Assembly: GCA_914767715.1 (NCBI GenBank)
Contig: OU612065.1
Location: 35,528,001 to 35,588,000 of the forward strand
Length of the DNA: 60,000 nt
Origin: Membranipora membranacea
Taxonomy: Eukaryota > Bryozoa > Gymnolaemata > Cheilostomatida > Membraniporidae
Reading direction: 5' to 3'
The notes below the pieces were generated by a model. It was given only the letters and a program-made list of their open reading frames with translations, had not been told where the DNA came from and ran no database searches. Position numbers and translations under genes: made by a program. Shown here in pieces: positions 10,127-21,976 of this stretch. Each line of letters begins with the position of its first letter. Within the stretch, counting starts at the first letter, position 1.

Positions 10127-11566
10127 CACTGCGTTTCATACCCAAGAATTGTCTGACAATTCTGTACAATTCTAGAATTGTCATAAACTGACCTATATAT
10201 CATTACCCAACCAGCAACCATTATTGTGTAATTAACCCTGCCCGGTAAATAAATTACTTTCATTATTGATATTGTATAGCCATAGTATAAGCCTTTACAG
10301 TTCTAGTCAATATCATACAATTGGATATGCTGTAATGAATAGATATTGCTGTGCAAGGTAGCATCAAAATCTATATTGCGGGAGGCTTTTCGGATCATCA
10401 TGATGGAAAATGAAAGCATTCCATTTGAATAGTTGGCTCACAATTTTTGTAAGCACTGAAAACTCTTAGTAATGAGTATGATGACGCGACAAAATACTTA
10501 TGTTCAACTCTTCTGTGTTGTACCATACCCTACGTTATATTTTGTGCAATCTGTTAATATTGGGAGCAACTGCATAAATAGAATACATCAGCTAAACTAT
10601 GCTAGCAGAATTATCAGAAAACTTTGCTACTAATAAAAATGTACAACGTCGCTCCCCAGATGAGCGAAGAATTACTTTGTATCAACTGTCCTACATGCCT
10701 AAGTGGAGAGAAGTGATATGTGAATGAGGCCATATTATCCACAGAATCACTGACTACTGAAAATATGCTGACTGATGCTAAAAAAACTCAAACTTGGTGT
10801 CACAGCAAGTAGTATGAGTGCTGATTATTGGCATAGTCTAATTTACGCCCCTTGTGACTATTGAGAGTGAATGGCTTTCAGCTATTTCTATTTGTTGGAC
10901 AAAGATGCTCTGAGCATGGAGTTAGCTCTGAATGTTATGGTATGTGGGCTGAGGGAGGCAAAGGTAAATCCACTATCGTAAGCCTGGTATATATTCATTA
11001 CCTGTCTACAAAGGAGCTCTTGATGTTTTACTATATAATTCTCAGCCATCTCAGTTATATGGTGTACAAGAAGCAATTCTGGCATAGTTCTGTCTCACTC
11101 TTGGATGGTAGTCCCCTAGTAGGTGTTGGCACTAGTACAGATAGTATTAAAATGTTAGACTAGTGGCAACACCGTTTAATGTAATAAATTTTAATCTGTC
11201 AGCTTGGGTGCCACAAGCAGGGAGATTGGCCAATAACAGGCATAATTACATAACTACCTTGATATCCTTGTTGTCAAATTTTTTAATTCTCCAATTAAGT
11301 ATAATTAATACTGTTTGTTAATCCTTCACAAAAATTCCATTGCACTTGTAACAAGTCATCATGACACACTTGTGGAATCAGAGAGACAGGAGTCATTGTA
11401 AGCTGCCCTAACTTCCTGTCTTTTGCCGCTGATAATGACTGCCGTGAATTTTTAATTTCGCGAATATTCATTTTTATAATGATGGTTTGTTTGGGTGTAA
11501 GTGCAATCATGATCATTCTTTGACGGAAGAGTGAGGGGGCGGGAAGTTGTAACATTTTATGCAAAA
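10127..11566. repeat. Left inverted arm of the foldback element
   Basis: The arm is highly similar to the reverse complement of about 12443-13658, with scattered substitutions. It carries about 227 bp (about 10391-10617) missing from the other arm, where about 15 unrelated bases sit instead. A 100-residue open frame at 10861-11163 has a counterpart in the right arm (12851-13141). Roughly a tenth of the residues differ between the two, so I see no sign of strong protein constraint and I recognise no domain. Confidence 0.85.
10145..10181. repeat. Subterminal 8-mer cluster, left end of the element
   Basis: Four copies of one 8-mer, AGAATTGT or its complement ACAATTCT, lie at 10145-10152, 10156-10163, 10166-10173 and 10174-10181. 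The last two form a palindrome. Short subterminal repeats in both orientations bind the accessory transposition protein in plant CACTA elements. The mirror cluster is at the right end, about 13604-13640. Confidence 0.7.
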
Positions 11567-12442
11567 TTCTATCAGGCAGATTAAACAGTGCATTGTAGCC
11601 ATTAATTGAATTTTATGGTATATGGGTAGAGAGAAGCAAGAGTAAATCTAACAGGCCTATCATTCGATGACACAATAGAACTGTTTGTACAGAATGTCTG
11701 GTGGTCACTGTAAATTCTAAATTTATCAATGCAGCCGATAATAATAATCTGAGAGCTTTGAAAGATTATCTGCCAAAAGGCTGTCCAGGCAATAATTTAT
11801 CGCTTTAAAATTTAACAGCTGTAATGGCCCTGCAAGCCCCTAATCTGAATTTGTTGAAATGATTGGATTTTCAGGTTGATATAACCTTTAACATACCAAA
11901 CTCTTTGATGCATACAATTAATGGCTACAGTGTACAGTTTGATCATTTTCATTGAGATTAGCTTATTATTGAATTTGAACAAGATTCTCACAGTGTCATC
12001 TGCCAATTGTTTACCTTTCAATTAACATCAACATCTTAGCCAAGCATAATTGGATGTATTGTTGGTATCCAAGTTATTTACCCATGAAGTCATAATCAAG
12101 ATAAGCCAGTAAGAATGTTAATTTTGTTTACACTGGCATTCATAGGCACCTTCACAGAACTTATGAGGTACCAGTAGATTTGTAAATGAACCACCCTGTG
12201 GATAAACACACAGATTATCATATAATGCTGGCTCAACTCTTGAAGTTGACCAAGAAGCGCGGAATATCAATGAAACTTTTTTGCAAATACTGGAGAATAA
12301 GGGCGCCAGAGAATTTAAGGTTTTTTGCGAGGCAATCTCATTCTTGGCATAATAACTCTGTACAATGATCAGCTTTGATGCAGAGTTTGGTGAAATAATT
12401 TGATAAAAATATACAAATGGAATTTGGACAATTATCTAGTTT
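11567..12442. other. Loop region of the foldback element, no gene seen
   Basis: This 876-bp AT-rich segment lies between the inverted arms. Its open frames are short (about 60-70 residues) and have no recognisable domain. I see no transposase fragment, RNA gene or internal repeat in it. Confidence 0.6.
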
Positions 12443-13658
12443 TTTGCATAAAATGTTACAACTTCCCGCCCCTCACTCTTCTGACAAAGAATGATCATGA
12501 TTGCAATCACACCCAAACAACCATCTTTATAAAAATGAATATTCGCGAAATTTAAAACTCAATTCATTATCAGCAGCAAAAGACAGGAAGTTAGGTCAGC
12601 TTACAATGACTCCTGTCTCTCTGATTCCACAAGTGTGTCATGATGACTTGTTACAAGTGCAATGGAATGTGTATGAAGGATTAACAAACAGTGTTAATTA
12701 TACTTAATTGTACAATTAAAAATTTTGACAACAAGGATATCAAGGTAATTATGTAATTATGCCTGTTATTGGCTAACCTCCCTGCTTGTGGCACTCAAGC
12801 TGACAGATTAAAATTTATTACTTTAAACGGTGTTGCCACTAGTCTGACATTTAAATACTATCTGTACTAGTGCCAACACCTACTAGGGAACTACCATCCA
12901 AGAGTGAGAGAGAAATATGCCAAAATTGCTTCCTGTACACCGTATAACTGAGATGGCTGAGAATTATATAGTATAACATCAAGAGCTCCTTTGTAGACAG
13001 GTAATGAATATATACCAGGCTTATGATAGTTGATTTACCTTTGCCTCCCTCAGTCCACATACCATAACATTCAGAGCTAACTCCATGCTCAGAGCATCTT
13101 TGGCCAACAAATAGAAATAGCTGAAAGCAATTCAATCTCAATAATCACAAGGAGCGTAGTTTAGACTATGCCAATAATCAGTACTCATACAACTTGCTGT
13201 GACACCAAGTTTAGGTTTTTTTTAGCATCAGTCAGCATATTTTCAGTAGTCAGTGGTTCTGTGGATAATATGGCCTTATTCACATAACACTTCTCTCCAC
13301 TTAGGCATGTAGGACAGTTGATACAAAATAATTCCTCGCTCATCTGGGGAGCGACGTTGTACATTTTTATTAGTAGCAAAGTTCTGATCTGAACCTGGGC
13401 CTCCCGCAATATAGATTTTGATGCTACCTTGCACAGCGATATCTATTCATTACAGCATATCAAATTGTATGATATTCACTAGAACTGTAAAGGCTTATAC
13501 TATGGCTATACAATATCAATAATGAAAGTAATTTATTTAGCAGGCAGGGTTAATTACACAATAATGGTTGCTGGTTGGGTAATGATATATAGGTCAGTTT
13601 CTGACAATTCTAGAATTGTACAGAATTGTCAGACAATTCTTGGGTATGAAACGCAGTG
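12443..13658. repeat. Right inverted arm of the foldback element
   Basis: This is the inverted partner of the left arm, about 1216 bp, lacking the left-only segment. The outermost 55 bp or so are an exact match to the left end, and similarity stays high to the arm end at TTTTGCATAAAATG. A transcript across the element would fold into a very long hairpin. Confidence 0.85.
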
Positions 13659-13661
13659 TCA
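13659..13661. other. Target site duplication TCA, right
   Basis: TCA directly follows the CAGTG end and continues into the first 19 nt of the 5S gene. Confidence 0.85.
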
Positions 13662-13680
13662 ACGTGATATGGCCGTAGAC
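13662..13680 (-). pseudogene. 5S rRNA copy 8, 5' part (nt 1-19)
   Basis: The sequence equals nt 1-19 of the 5S gene and keeps the normal upstream spacer with its TATA-like box. It is separated from nt 20-118 by the 3.5-kb insertion. The preceding TCA (13659-13661) duplicates nt 20-22, which are also kept on the other side of the element. Confidence 0.95.
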
Positions 13681-14944
13681 ATTTATGGAGATTAATTTTA
13701 GCAGTTTTATGCTTGGATGCAGCAATGACAAAACAAGGGCATGCGACTCTGAATTGTATGCTGCATTTTTATAGTCTTACTTCTAGACATTTTAACTTGT
13801 TCCTTTAAAAGACAAGCAAATCATAGTTCTCCTTCTTCATTATATCTTACATATATTATAGAACATATATTTCTCTTCCATTACATTGATAGTGTGCATT
13901 TTGCCTTTTGATTCTTTTTGAGGATGGAGGGTCTCGTTGGGTTGACTGCCTGCCAGGTTAGAACCAAGCTGGCGGGTTTGATGGCTCATAGAAGCATCTT
14001 TTGGCATTGGACTTTTTTCCGAGATTGGGCTCGACAATTGTAGCATGCAATGAACTATTTGGCAACAATCATTTTGACGCGACATCACGCCTAGCTTCAT
14101 TGTTTAGCATTCTGTCGGACTAAAAGCCGCACTCACAGTGCAGGATTAAAAGCGCCAGTTATAAGCAGGCAGCAAGTAGCGGGCTCTGGTAGGTTACTCT
14201 TTTGTTTGATTATGACAGTACCAGCAGTGATCTAAGCACTAGACTGGACCGTAGGCCAGGGGATAAACAATGTGACACTCGTGTGTGATCCATCATACAG
14301 CCATAGATATTCTGATTTTATTAAATCTATACCTGTTTAGTTAGCAAACTCTGATGTCCGCCGCTGGATTTTGGTAATTATGTGTACATCGACACACTTA
14401 ACCTACCAAGTGAACACCAGCCATTATCAGGATTACCGCCGAAAAGCCATAATTTGTGTTGTCGATAACAATAGCCTATAATGGCTGCTGCAATTTTCCA
14501 ATTTCGCTAGCTTTCTTACTTGTTATCATTTCTGGTGTATTGTCCAAAAGTGATAGCAATGCAGCACCGATCTAGCATTTTTTCTGGCATCCTCTTCTTG
14601 GCGTGGGGGACAAACCTCAGATAGAACCACCAATCCCCTACGCTGACCTTCCCAAGGATTGCTGCCGCACAATTCGAATAGGGATTGACACAAAACTCAG
14701 GATTTTCTTCGATTTATCTGCTCAAAAATTGCACTTTTCGTCTTCTTTTTTGTCGCGAGAAACAAGCTTGCATATGTTTCCGTTTTAGAATAATTGGGGG
14801 GGGGGGGGTGGATGGACGAGGGAGGGGAAGGATGTGGGTGTGCTGACCACAAAAAAAAAACACTTCGAGCAGCTCATATTGATGGTAGAGTGATGAATAT
14901 AACATGATTTTAAATAGTTGCAAAAATGGATAAAATACTCAAAA

Positions 14945-15062
14945 GTCTACAGCACCCAGTATTCCCAGGCGGTCACCCATCCAAGTACTATCTGGGCTCA
15001 ACGTTGCTTAGCTTCAGTGATCGGACGAGAACTGGCGTTTTCAACGTGATATGGCCGTAGAC
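14945..15062 (-). rRNA. 5S ribosomal RNA, copy 9, C63T/T72A variant
   Basis: Two substitutions from consensus: C63T inside the A box (plus-strand A at 15000) and T72A at the intermediate element (plus-strand T at 14991). Copy 16 has the same pair. This could be a weakly expressed or variant 5S class. G run 13 nt. Confidence 0.95.
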
Positions 15063-16327
15063 ATTTATGGAGATTAATTTTAGCAGTTTTATGCTTGGAT
15101 GCAGCAATGACAAAACAAGGGCATGCGACTCTGAATTGTATGCTGCATTTTTATAGTCTTACTTCTAGACATTTTAACTTGTTCCTTTAAAAGACAAGCA
15201 AATCATAGTTCTCCTTCTTCATTATATCTTACATATATTATAGAACATATATTTCTCTTCCATTACATTGATAGTGTGCATTTTGCCTTTTGATTCTTTT
15301 TGAGGATGGAGGGTCTCGTTGGGTTGACTGCCTGCCAGGTTAGAACCAAGCTGGCGGGTTTGATGGCTCATAGAAGCATCTTTTGGCATTGGACTTTTTT
15401 CCGAGATTGGGCTCGACAATTGTAGCATGCAATGAACTATTTGGCAACAATCATTTTGACGCGACATCACGCCTAGCTTCATTGTTTAGCATTCTGTCGG
15501 ACTAAAAGCCGCACTCACAGTGCAGGATTAAAAGCGCCAGTTATAAGCAGGCAGCAAGTAGCGGGCTCTGGTAGGTTACTCTTTTGTTTGATTATGACAG
15601 TACCAGCAGTGATCTAAGCACTAGACTGGACCGTAGGCCAGGGGATAAACAATGTGACACTCGTGTGTGATCCATCATACAGCCATAGATATTCTGATTT
15701 TATTAAATCTATACCTGTTTAGTTAGCAAACTCTGATGTCCGCCGCTGGATTTTGGTAATTATGTGTACATCGACACACTTAACCTACCAAGTGAACACC
15801 AGCCATTATCAGGATTACCGCCGAAAAGCCATAATTTGTGTTGTCGATAACAATAGCCTATAATGGCTGCTGCAATTTTCCAATTTCGCTAGCTTTCTTA
15901 CTTGTTATCATTTCTGGTGTATTGTCCAAAAGTGATAGCAATGCAGCACCGATCTAGCATTTTTTCTGGCATCCTCTTCTTGGCGTGGGGGACAAACCTC
16001 AGATAGAACCACCAATCCCCTACGCTGACCTTCCCAAGGATTGCTGCCGCACAATTCGAATAGGGATTGACACAAAACTCAGGATTTTCTTCGATTTATC
16101 TGCTCAAAAATTGCACTTTTCGTCTTCTTTTTTGTCGCGAGAAACAAGCTTGCATATGTTTCCGTTTTAGAATAATTGGGGGGGGGGGGGGTGGATGGAC
16201 GAGGGAGGGGAAGGATGTGGGTGTGCTGACCACAAAAAAAAAACACTTCGAGCAGCTCATATTGATGGTAGAGTGATGAATATAACATGATTTTAAATAG
16301 TTGCAAAAATGGATAAAATACTCAAAA

Positions 16328-16445
16328 GTCTACAGCACCCAGTATTCCCAGGCGGTCACCCATCCAAGTACTAACTGGGCTCGACGTTGCTTAGCTTCAG
16401 TGATCGGACGAGAACTGGCGTTTTCAACGTGATATGGCCGTAGAC
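16328..16445 (-). rRNA. 5S ribosomal RNA, copy 10
   Basis: Consensus 5S; G run 14 nt. Confidence 0.97.
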
Positions 16446-17711
16446 ATTTATGGAGATTAATTTTAGCAGTTTTATGCTTGGATGCAGCAATGACAAAACA
16501 AGGGCATGCGACTCTGAATTGTATGCTGCATTTTTATAGTCTTACTTCTAGACATTTTAACTTGTTCCTTTAAAAGACAAGCAAATCATAGTTCTCCTTC
16601 TTCATTATATCTTACATATATTATAGAACATATATTTCTCTTCCATTACATTGATAGTGTGCATTTTGCCTTTTGATTCTTTTTGAGGATGGAGGGTCTC
16701 GTTGGGTTGACTGCCTGCCAGGTTAGAACCAAGCTGGCGGGTTTGATGGCTCATAGAAGCATCTTTTGGCATTGGACTTTTTTCCGAGATTGGGCTCGAC
16801 AATTGTAGCATGCAATGAACTATTTGGCAACAATCATTTTGACGCGACATCACGCCTAGCTTCATTGTTTAGCATTCTGTCGGACTAAAAGCCGCACTCA
16901 CAGTGCAGGATTAAAAGCGCCAGTTATAAGCAGGCAGCAAGTAGCGGGCTCTGGTAGGTTACTCTTTTGTTTGATTATGACAGTACCAGCAGTGATCTAA
17001 GCACTAGACTGGACCGTAGGCCAGGGGATAAACAATGTGACACTCGTGTGTGATCCATCATACAGCCATAGATATTCTGATTTTATTAAATCTATACCTG
17101 TTTAGTTAGCAAACTCTGATGTCCGCCGCTGGATTTTGGTAATTATGTGTACATCGACACACTTAACCTACCAAGTGAACACCAGCCATTATCAGGATTA
17201 CCGCCGAAAAGCCATAATTTGTGTTGTCGATAACAATAGCCTATAATGGCTGCTGCAATTTTCCAATTTCGCTAGCTTTCTTACTTGTTATCATTTCTGG
17301 TGTATTGTCCAAAAGTGATAGCAATGCAGCACCGATCTAGCATTTTTTCTGGCATCCTCTTCTTGGCGTGGGGGACAAACCTCAGATAGAACCACCAATC
17401 CCCTACGCTGACCTTCCCAAGGATTGCTGCCGCACAATTCGAATAGGGATTGACACAAAACTCAGGATTTTCTTCGATTTATCTGCTCAAAAATTGCACT
17501 TTTCGTCTTCTTTTTTGTCGCGAGAAACAAGCTTGCATATGTTTCCGTTTTAGAATAATTGGGGGGGGGGGGGGGTGGATGGACGAGGGAGGGGAAGGAT
17601 GTGGGTGTGCTGACCACAAAAAAAAAACACTTCGAGCAGCTCATATTGATGGTAGAGTGATGAATATAACATGATTTTAAATAGTTGCAAAAATGGATAA
17701 AATACTCAAAA

Positions 17712-17829
17712 GTCTACAGCACCCAGTATTCCCAGGCGGTCACCCATCCAAGTACTAACTGGGCTCGACGTTGCTTAGCTTCAGTGATCGGACGAGAACT
17801 GGCGTTTTCAACGTGATATGGCCGTAGAC
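17712..17829 (-). rRNA. 5S ribosomal RNA, copy 11
   Basis: Consensus 5S; G run 15 nt. The spacer upstream of the gene has the T-to-C marker at 18146, shared with units 3 and 28. Confidence 0.97.
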
Positions 17830-19093
17830 ATTTATGGAGATTAATTTTAGCAGTTTTATGCTTGGATGCAGCAATGACAAAACAAGGGCATGCGACTCTG
17901 AATTGTATGCTGCATTTTTATAGTCTTACTTCTAGACATTTTAACTTGTTCCTTTAAAAGACAAGCAAATCATAGTTCTCCTTCTTCATTATATCTTACA
18001 TATATTATAGAACATATATTTCTCTTCCATTACATTGATAGTGTGCATTTTGCCTTTTGATTCTTTTTGAGGATGGAGGGTCTCGTTGGGTTGACTGCCT
18101 GCCAGGTTAGAACCAAGCTGGCGGGTTTGATGGCTCATAGAAGCACCTTTTGGCATTGGACTTTTTTCCGAGATTGGGCTCGACAATTGTAGCATGCAAT
18201 GAACTATTTGGCAACAATCATTTTGACGCGACATCACGCCTAGCTTCATTGTTTAGCATTCTGTCGGACTAAAAGCCGCACTCACAGTGCAGGATTAAAA
18301 GCGCCAGTTATAAGCAGGCAGCAAGTAGCGGGCTCTGGTAGGTTACTCTTTTGTTTGATTATGACAGTACCAGCAGTGATCTAAGCACTAGACTGGACCG
18401 TAGGCCAGGGGATAAACAATGTGACACTCGTGTGTGATCCATCATACAGCCATAGATATTCTGATTTTATTAAATCTATACCTGTTTAGTTAGCAAACTC
18501 TGATGTCCGCCGCTGGATTTTGGTAATTATGTGTACATCGACACACTTAACCTACCAAGTGAACACCAGCCATTATCAGGATTACCGCCGAAAAGCCATA
18601 ATTTGTGTTGTCGATAACAATAGCCTATAATGGCTGCTGCAATTTTCCAATTTCGCTAGCTTTCTTACTTGTTATCATTTCTGGTGTATTGTCCAAAAGT
18701 GATAGCAATGCAGCACCGATCTAGCATTTTTTCTGGCATCCTCTTCTTGGCGTGGGGGACAAACCTCAGATAGAACCACCAATCCCCTACGCTGACCTTC
18801 CCAAGGATTGCTGCCGCACAATTCGAATAGGGATTGACACAAAACTCAGGATTTTCTTCGATTTATCTGCTCAAAAATTGCACTTTTCGTCTTCTTTTTT
18901 GTCGCGAGAAACAAGCTTGCATATGTTTCCGTTTTAGAATAATTGGGGGGGGGGGGGTGGATGGACGAGGGAGGGGAAGGATGTGGGTGTGCTGACCACA
19001 AAAAAAAAACACTTCGAGCAGCTCATATTGATGGTAGAGTGATGAATATAACATGATTTTAAATAGTTGCAAAAATGGATAAAATACTCAAAA

Positions 19094-19211
19094 GTCTACA
19101 GCACCCAGTATTCCCAGGCGGTCACCCATCCAAGTACTAACTGGGCTCGACGTTGCTTAGCTTCAGTGATCGGACGAGAACTGGCGTTTTCAACGTGATA
19201 TGGCCGTAGAC
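19094..19211 (-). rRNA. 5S ribosomal RNA, copy 12
   Basis: Consensus 5S; G run 13 nt. Confidence 0.97.
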
Positions 19212-20476
19212 ATTTATGGAGATTAATTTTAGCAGTTTTATGCTTGGATGCAGCAATGACAAAACAAGGGCATGCGACTCTGAATTGTATGCTGCATTTT
19301 TATAGTCTTACTTCTAGACATTTTAACTTGTTCCTTTAAAAGACAAGCAAATCATAGTTCTCCTTCTTCATTATATCTTACATATATTATAGAACATATA
19401 TTTCTCTTCCATTACATTGATAGTGTGCATTTTGCCTTTTGATTCTTTTTGAGGATGGAGGGTCTCGTTGGGTTGACTGCCTGCCAGGTTAGAACCAAGC
19501 TGGCGGGTTTGATGGCTCATAGAAGCATCTTTTGGCATTGGACTTTTTTCCGAGATTGGGCTCGACAATTGTAGCATGCAATGAACTATTTGGCAACAAT
19601 CATTTTGACGCGACATCACGCCTAGCTTCATTGTTTAGCATTCTGTCGGACTAAAAGCCGCACTCACAGTGCAGGATTAAAAGCGCCAGTTATAAGCAGG
19701 CAGCAAGTAGCGGGCTCTGGTAGGTTACTCTTTTGTTTGATTATGACAGTACCAGCAGTGATCTAAGCACTAGACTGGACCGTAGGCCAGGGGATAAACA
19801 ATGTGACACTCGTGTGTGATCCATCATACAGCCATAGATATTCTGATTTTATTAAATCTATACCTGTTTAGTTAGCAAACTCTGATGTCCGCCGCTGGAT
19901 TTTGGTAATTATGTGTACATCGACACACTTAACCTACCAAGTGAACACCAGCCATTATCAGGATTACCGCCGAAAAGCCATAATTTGTGTTGTCGATAAC
20001 AATAGCCTATAATGGCTGCTGCAATTTTCCAATTTCGCTAGCTTTCTTACTTGTTATCATTTCTGGTGTATTGTCCAAAAGTGATAGCAATGCAGCACCG
20101 ATCTAGCATTTTTTCTGGCATCCTCTTCTTGGCGTGGGGGACAAACCTCAGATAGAACCACCAATCCCCTACGCTGACCTTCCCAAGGATTGCTGCCGCA
20201 CAATTCGAATAGGGATTGACACAAAACTCAGGATTTTCTTCGATTTATCTGCTCAAAAATTGCACTTTTCGTCTTCTTTTTTGTCGCGAGAAACAAGCTT
20301 GCATATGTTTCCGTTTTAGAATAATTGGGGGGGGGGGGGGGGGATGGACGAGGGAGGGGAAGGATGTGGGTGTGCTGACCACAAAAAAAAAACACTTCGA
20401 GCAGCTCATATTGATGGTAGAGTGATGAATATAACATGATTTTAAATAGTTGCAAAAATGGATAAAATACTCAAAA

Positions 20477-20594
20477 GTCTACAGCACCCAGTATTCCCAG
20501 GCGGTCACCCATCCAAGTACTAACTGGGCTCGACGTTGCTTAGCTTCAGTGATCGGACGAGAACTGGCGTTTTCAACGTGATATGGCCGTAGAC
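20477..20594 (-). rRNA. 5S ribosomal RNA, copy 13
   Basis: Consensus 5S. The T that normally ends the G run is replaced by G, so the uninterrupted run is 17 nt. Confidence 0.97.
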
Positions 20595-21858
20595 ATTTAT
20601 GGAGATTAATTTTAGCAGTTTTATGCTTGGATGCAGCAATGACAAAACAAGGGCATGCGACTCTGAATTGTATGCTGCATTTTTATAGTCTTACTTCTAG
20701 ACATTTTAACTTGTTCCTTTAAAAGACAAGCAAATCATAGTTCTCCTTCTTCATTATATCTTACATATATTATAGAACATATATTTCTCTTCCATTACAT
20801 TGATAGTGTGCATTTTGCCTTTTGATTCTTTTTGAGGATGGAGGGTCTCGTTGGGTTGACTGCCTGCCAGGTTAGAACCAAGCTGGCGGGTTTGATGGCT
20901 CATAGAAGCATCTTTTGGCATTGGACTTTTTTCCGAGATTGGGCTCGACAATTGTAGCATGCAATGAACTATTTGGCAACAATCATTTTGACGCGACATC
21001 ACGCCTAGCTTCATTGTTTAGCATTCTGTCGGACTAAAAGCCGCACTCACAGTGCAGGATTAAAAGCGCCAGTTATAAGCAGGCAGCAAGTAGCGGGCTC
21101 TGGTAGGTTACTCTTTTGTTTGATTATGACAGTACCAGCAGTGATCTAAGCACTAGACTGGACCGTAGGCCAGGGGATAAACAATGTGACACTCGTGTGT
21201 GATCCATCATACAGCCATAGATATTCTGATTTTATTAAATCTATACCTGTTTAGTTAGCAAACTCTGATGTCCGCCGCTGGATTTTGGTAATTATGTGTA
21301 CATCGACACACTTAACCTACCAAGTGAACACCAGCCATTATCAGGATTACCGCCGAAAAGCCATAATTTGTGTTGTCGATAACAATAGCCTATAATGGCT
21401 GCTGCAATTTTCCAATTTCGCTAGCTTTCTTACTTGTTATCATTTCTGGTGTATTGTCCAAAAGTGATAGCAATGCAGCACCGATCTAGCATTTTTTCTG
21501 GCATCCTCTTCTTGGCGTGGGGGACAAACCTCAGATAGAACCACCAATCCCCTACGCTGACCTTCCCAAGGATTGCTGCCGCACAATTCGAATAGGGATT
21601 GACACAAAACTCAGGATTTTCTTCGATTTATCTGCTCAAAAATTGCACTTTTCGTCTTCTTTTTTGTCGCGAGAAACAAGCTTGCATATGTTTCCGTTTT
21701 AGAATAATTGGGGGGGGGGGGGTGGATGGACGAGGGAGGGGAAGGATGTGGGTGTGCTGACCACAAAAAAAAAACACTTCGAGCAGCTCATATTGATGGT
21801 AGAGTGATGAATATAACATGATTTTAAATAGTTGCAAAAATGGATAAAATACTCAAAA

Positions 21859-21976
21859 GTCTACAGCACCCAGTATTCCCAGGCGGTCACCCATCCAAGT
21901 ACTAACTGGGCTCGACGTTGCTTAGCTTCAGTGATCGGACGAGAACTGGCGTTTTCAACGTGATATGGCCGTAGAC
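21859..21976 (-). rRNA. 5S ribosomal RNA, copy 14
   Basis: Consensus 5S; G run 13 nt. Confidence 0.97.

Larger units (their letters stand above)
10127..13658. mobile_element. Foldback DNA transposon, CACTA (CMC/EnSpm)-like, inserted in a 5S gene
   Basis: The 3532-bp insertion begins CACTGCGTTTC and ends with its exact reverse complement. It is flanked by TCA on both sides, which occurs once in the intact target, so the target duplication is 3 bp. CACTR-type ends, 3-bp duplications and clustered subterminal repeats are the hallmarks of CACTA elements. The left arm (10127-11566) and right arm (about 12443-13658) are inverted copies of each other, differing by scattered point changes and one indel of about 220 bp, around an 876-bp loop. 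No transposase motif is visible, so the copy is presumably non-autonomous. A Harbinger origin (also 3-bp duplication) is less likely from the ends and target. Confidence 0.8.

Noticed and set aside
10127-13658. An LTR retrotransposon or 5S-specific LINE as the inserted element
   Set aside because: The ends are inverted, not direct, repeats; there is no poly-A tail, no reverse transcriptase, and the target duplication is 3 bp.
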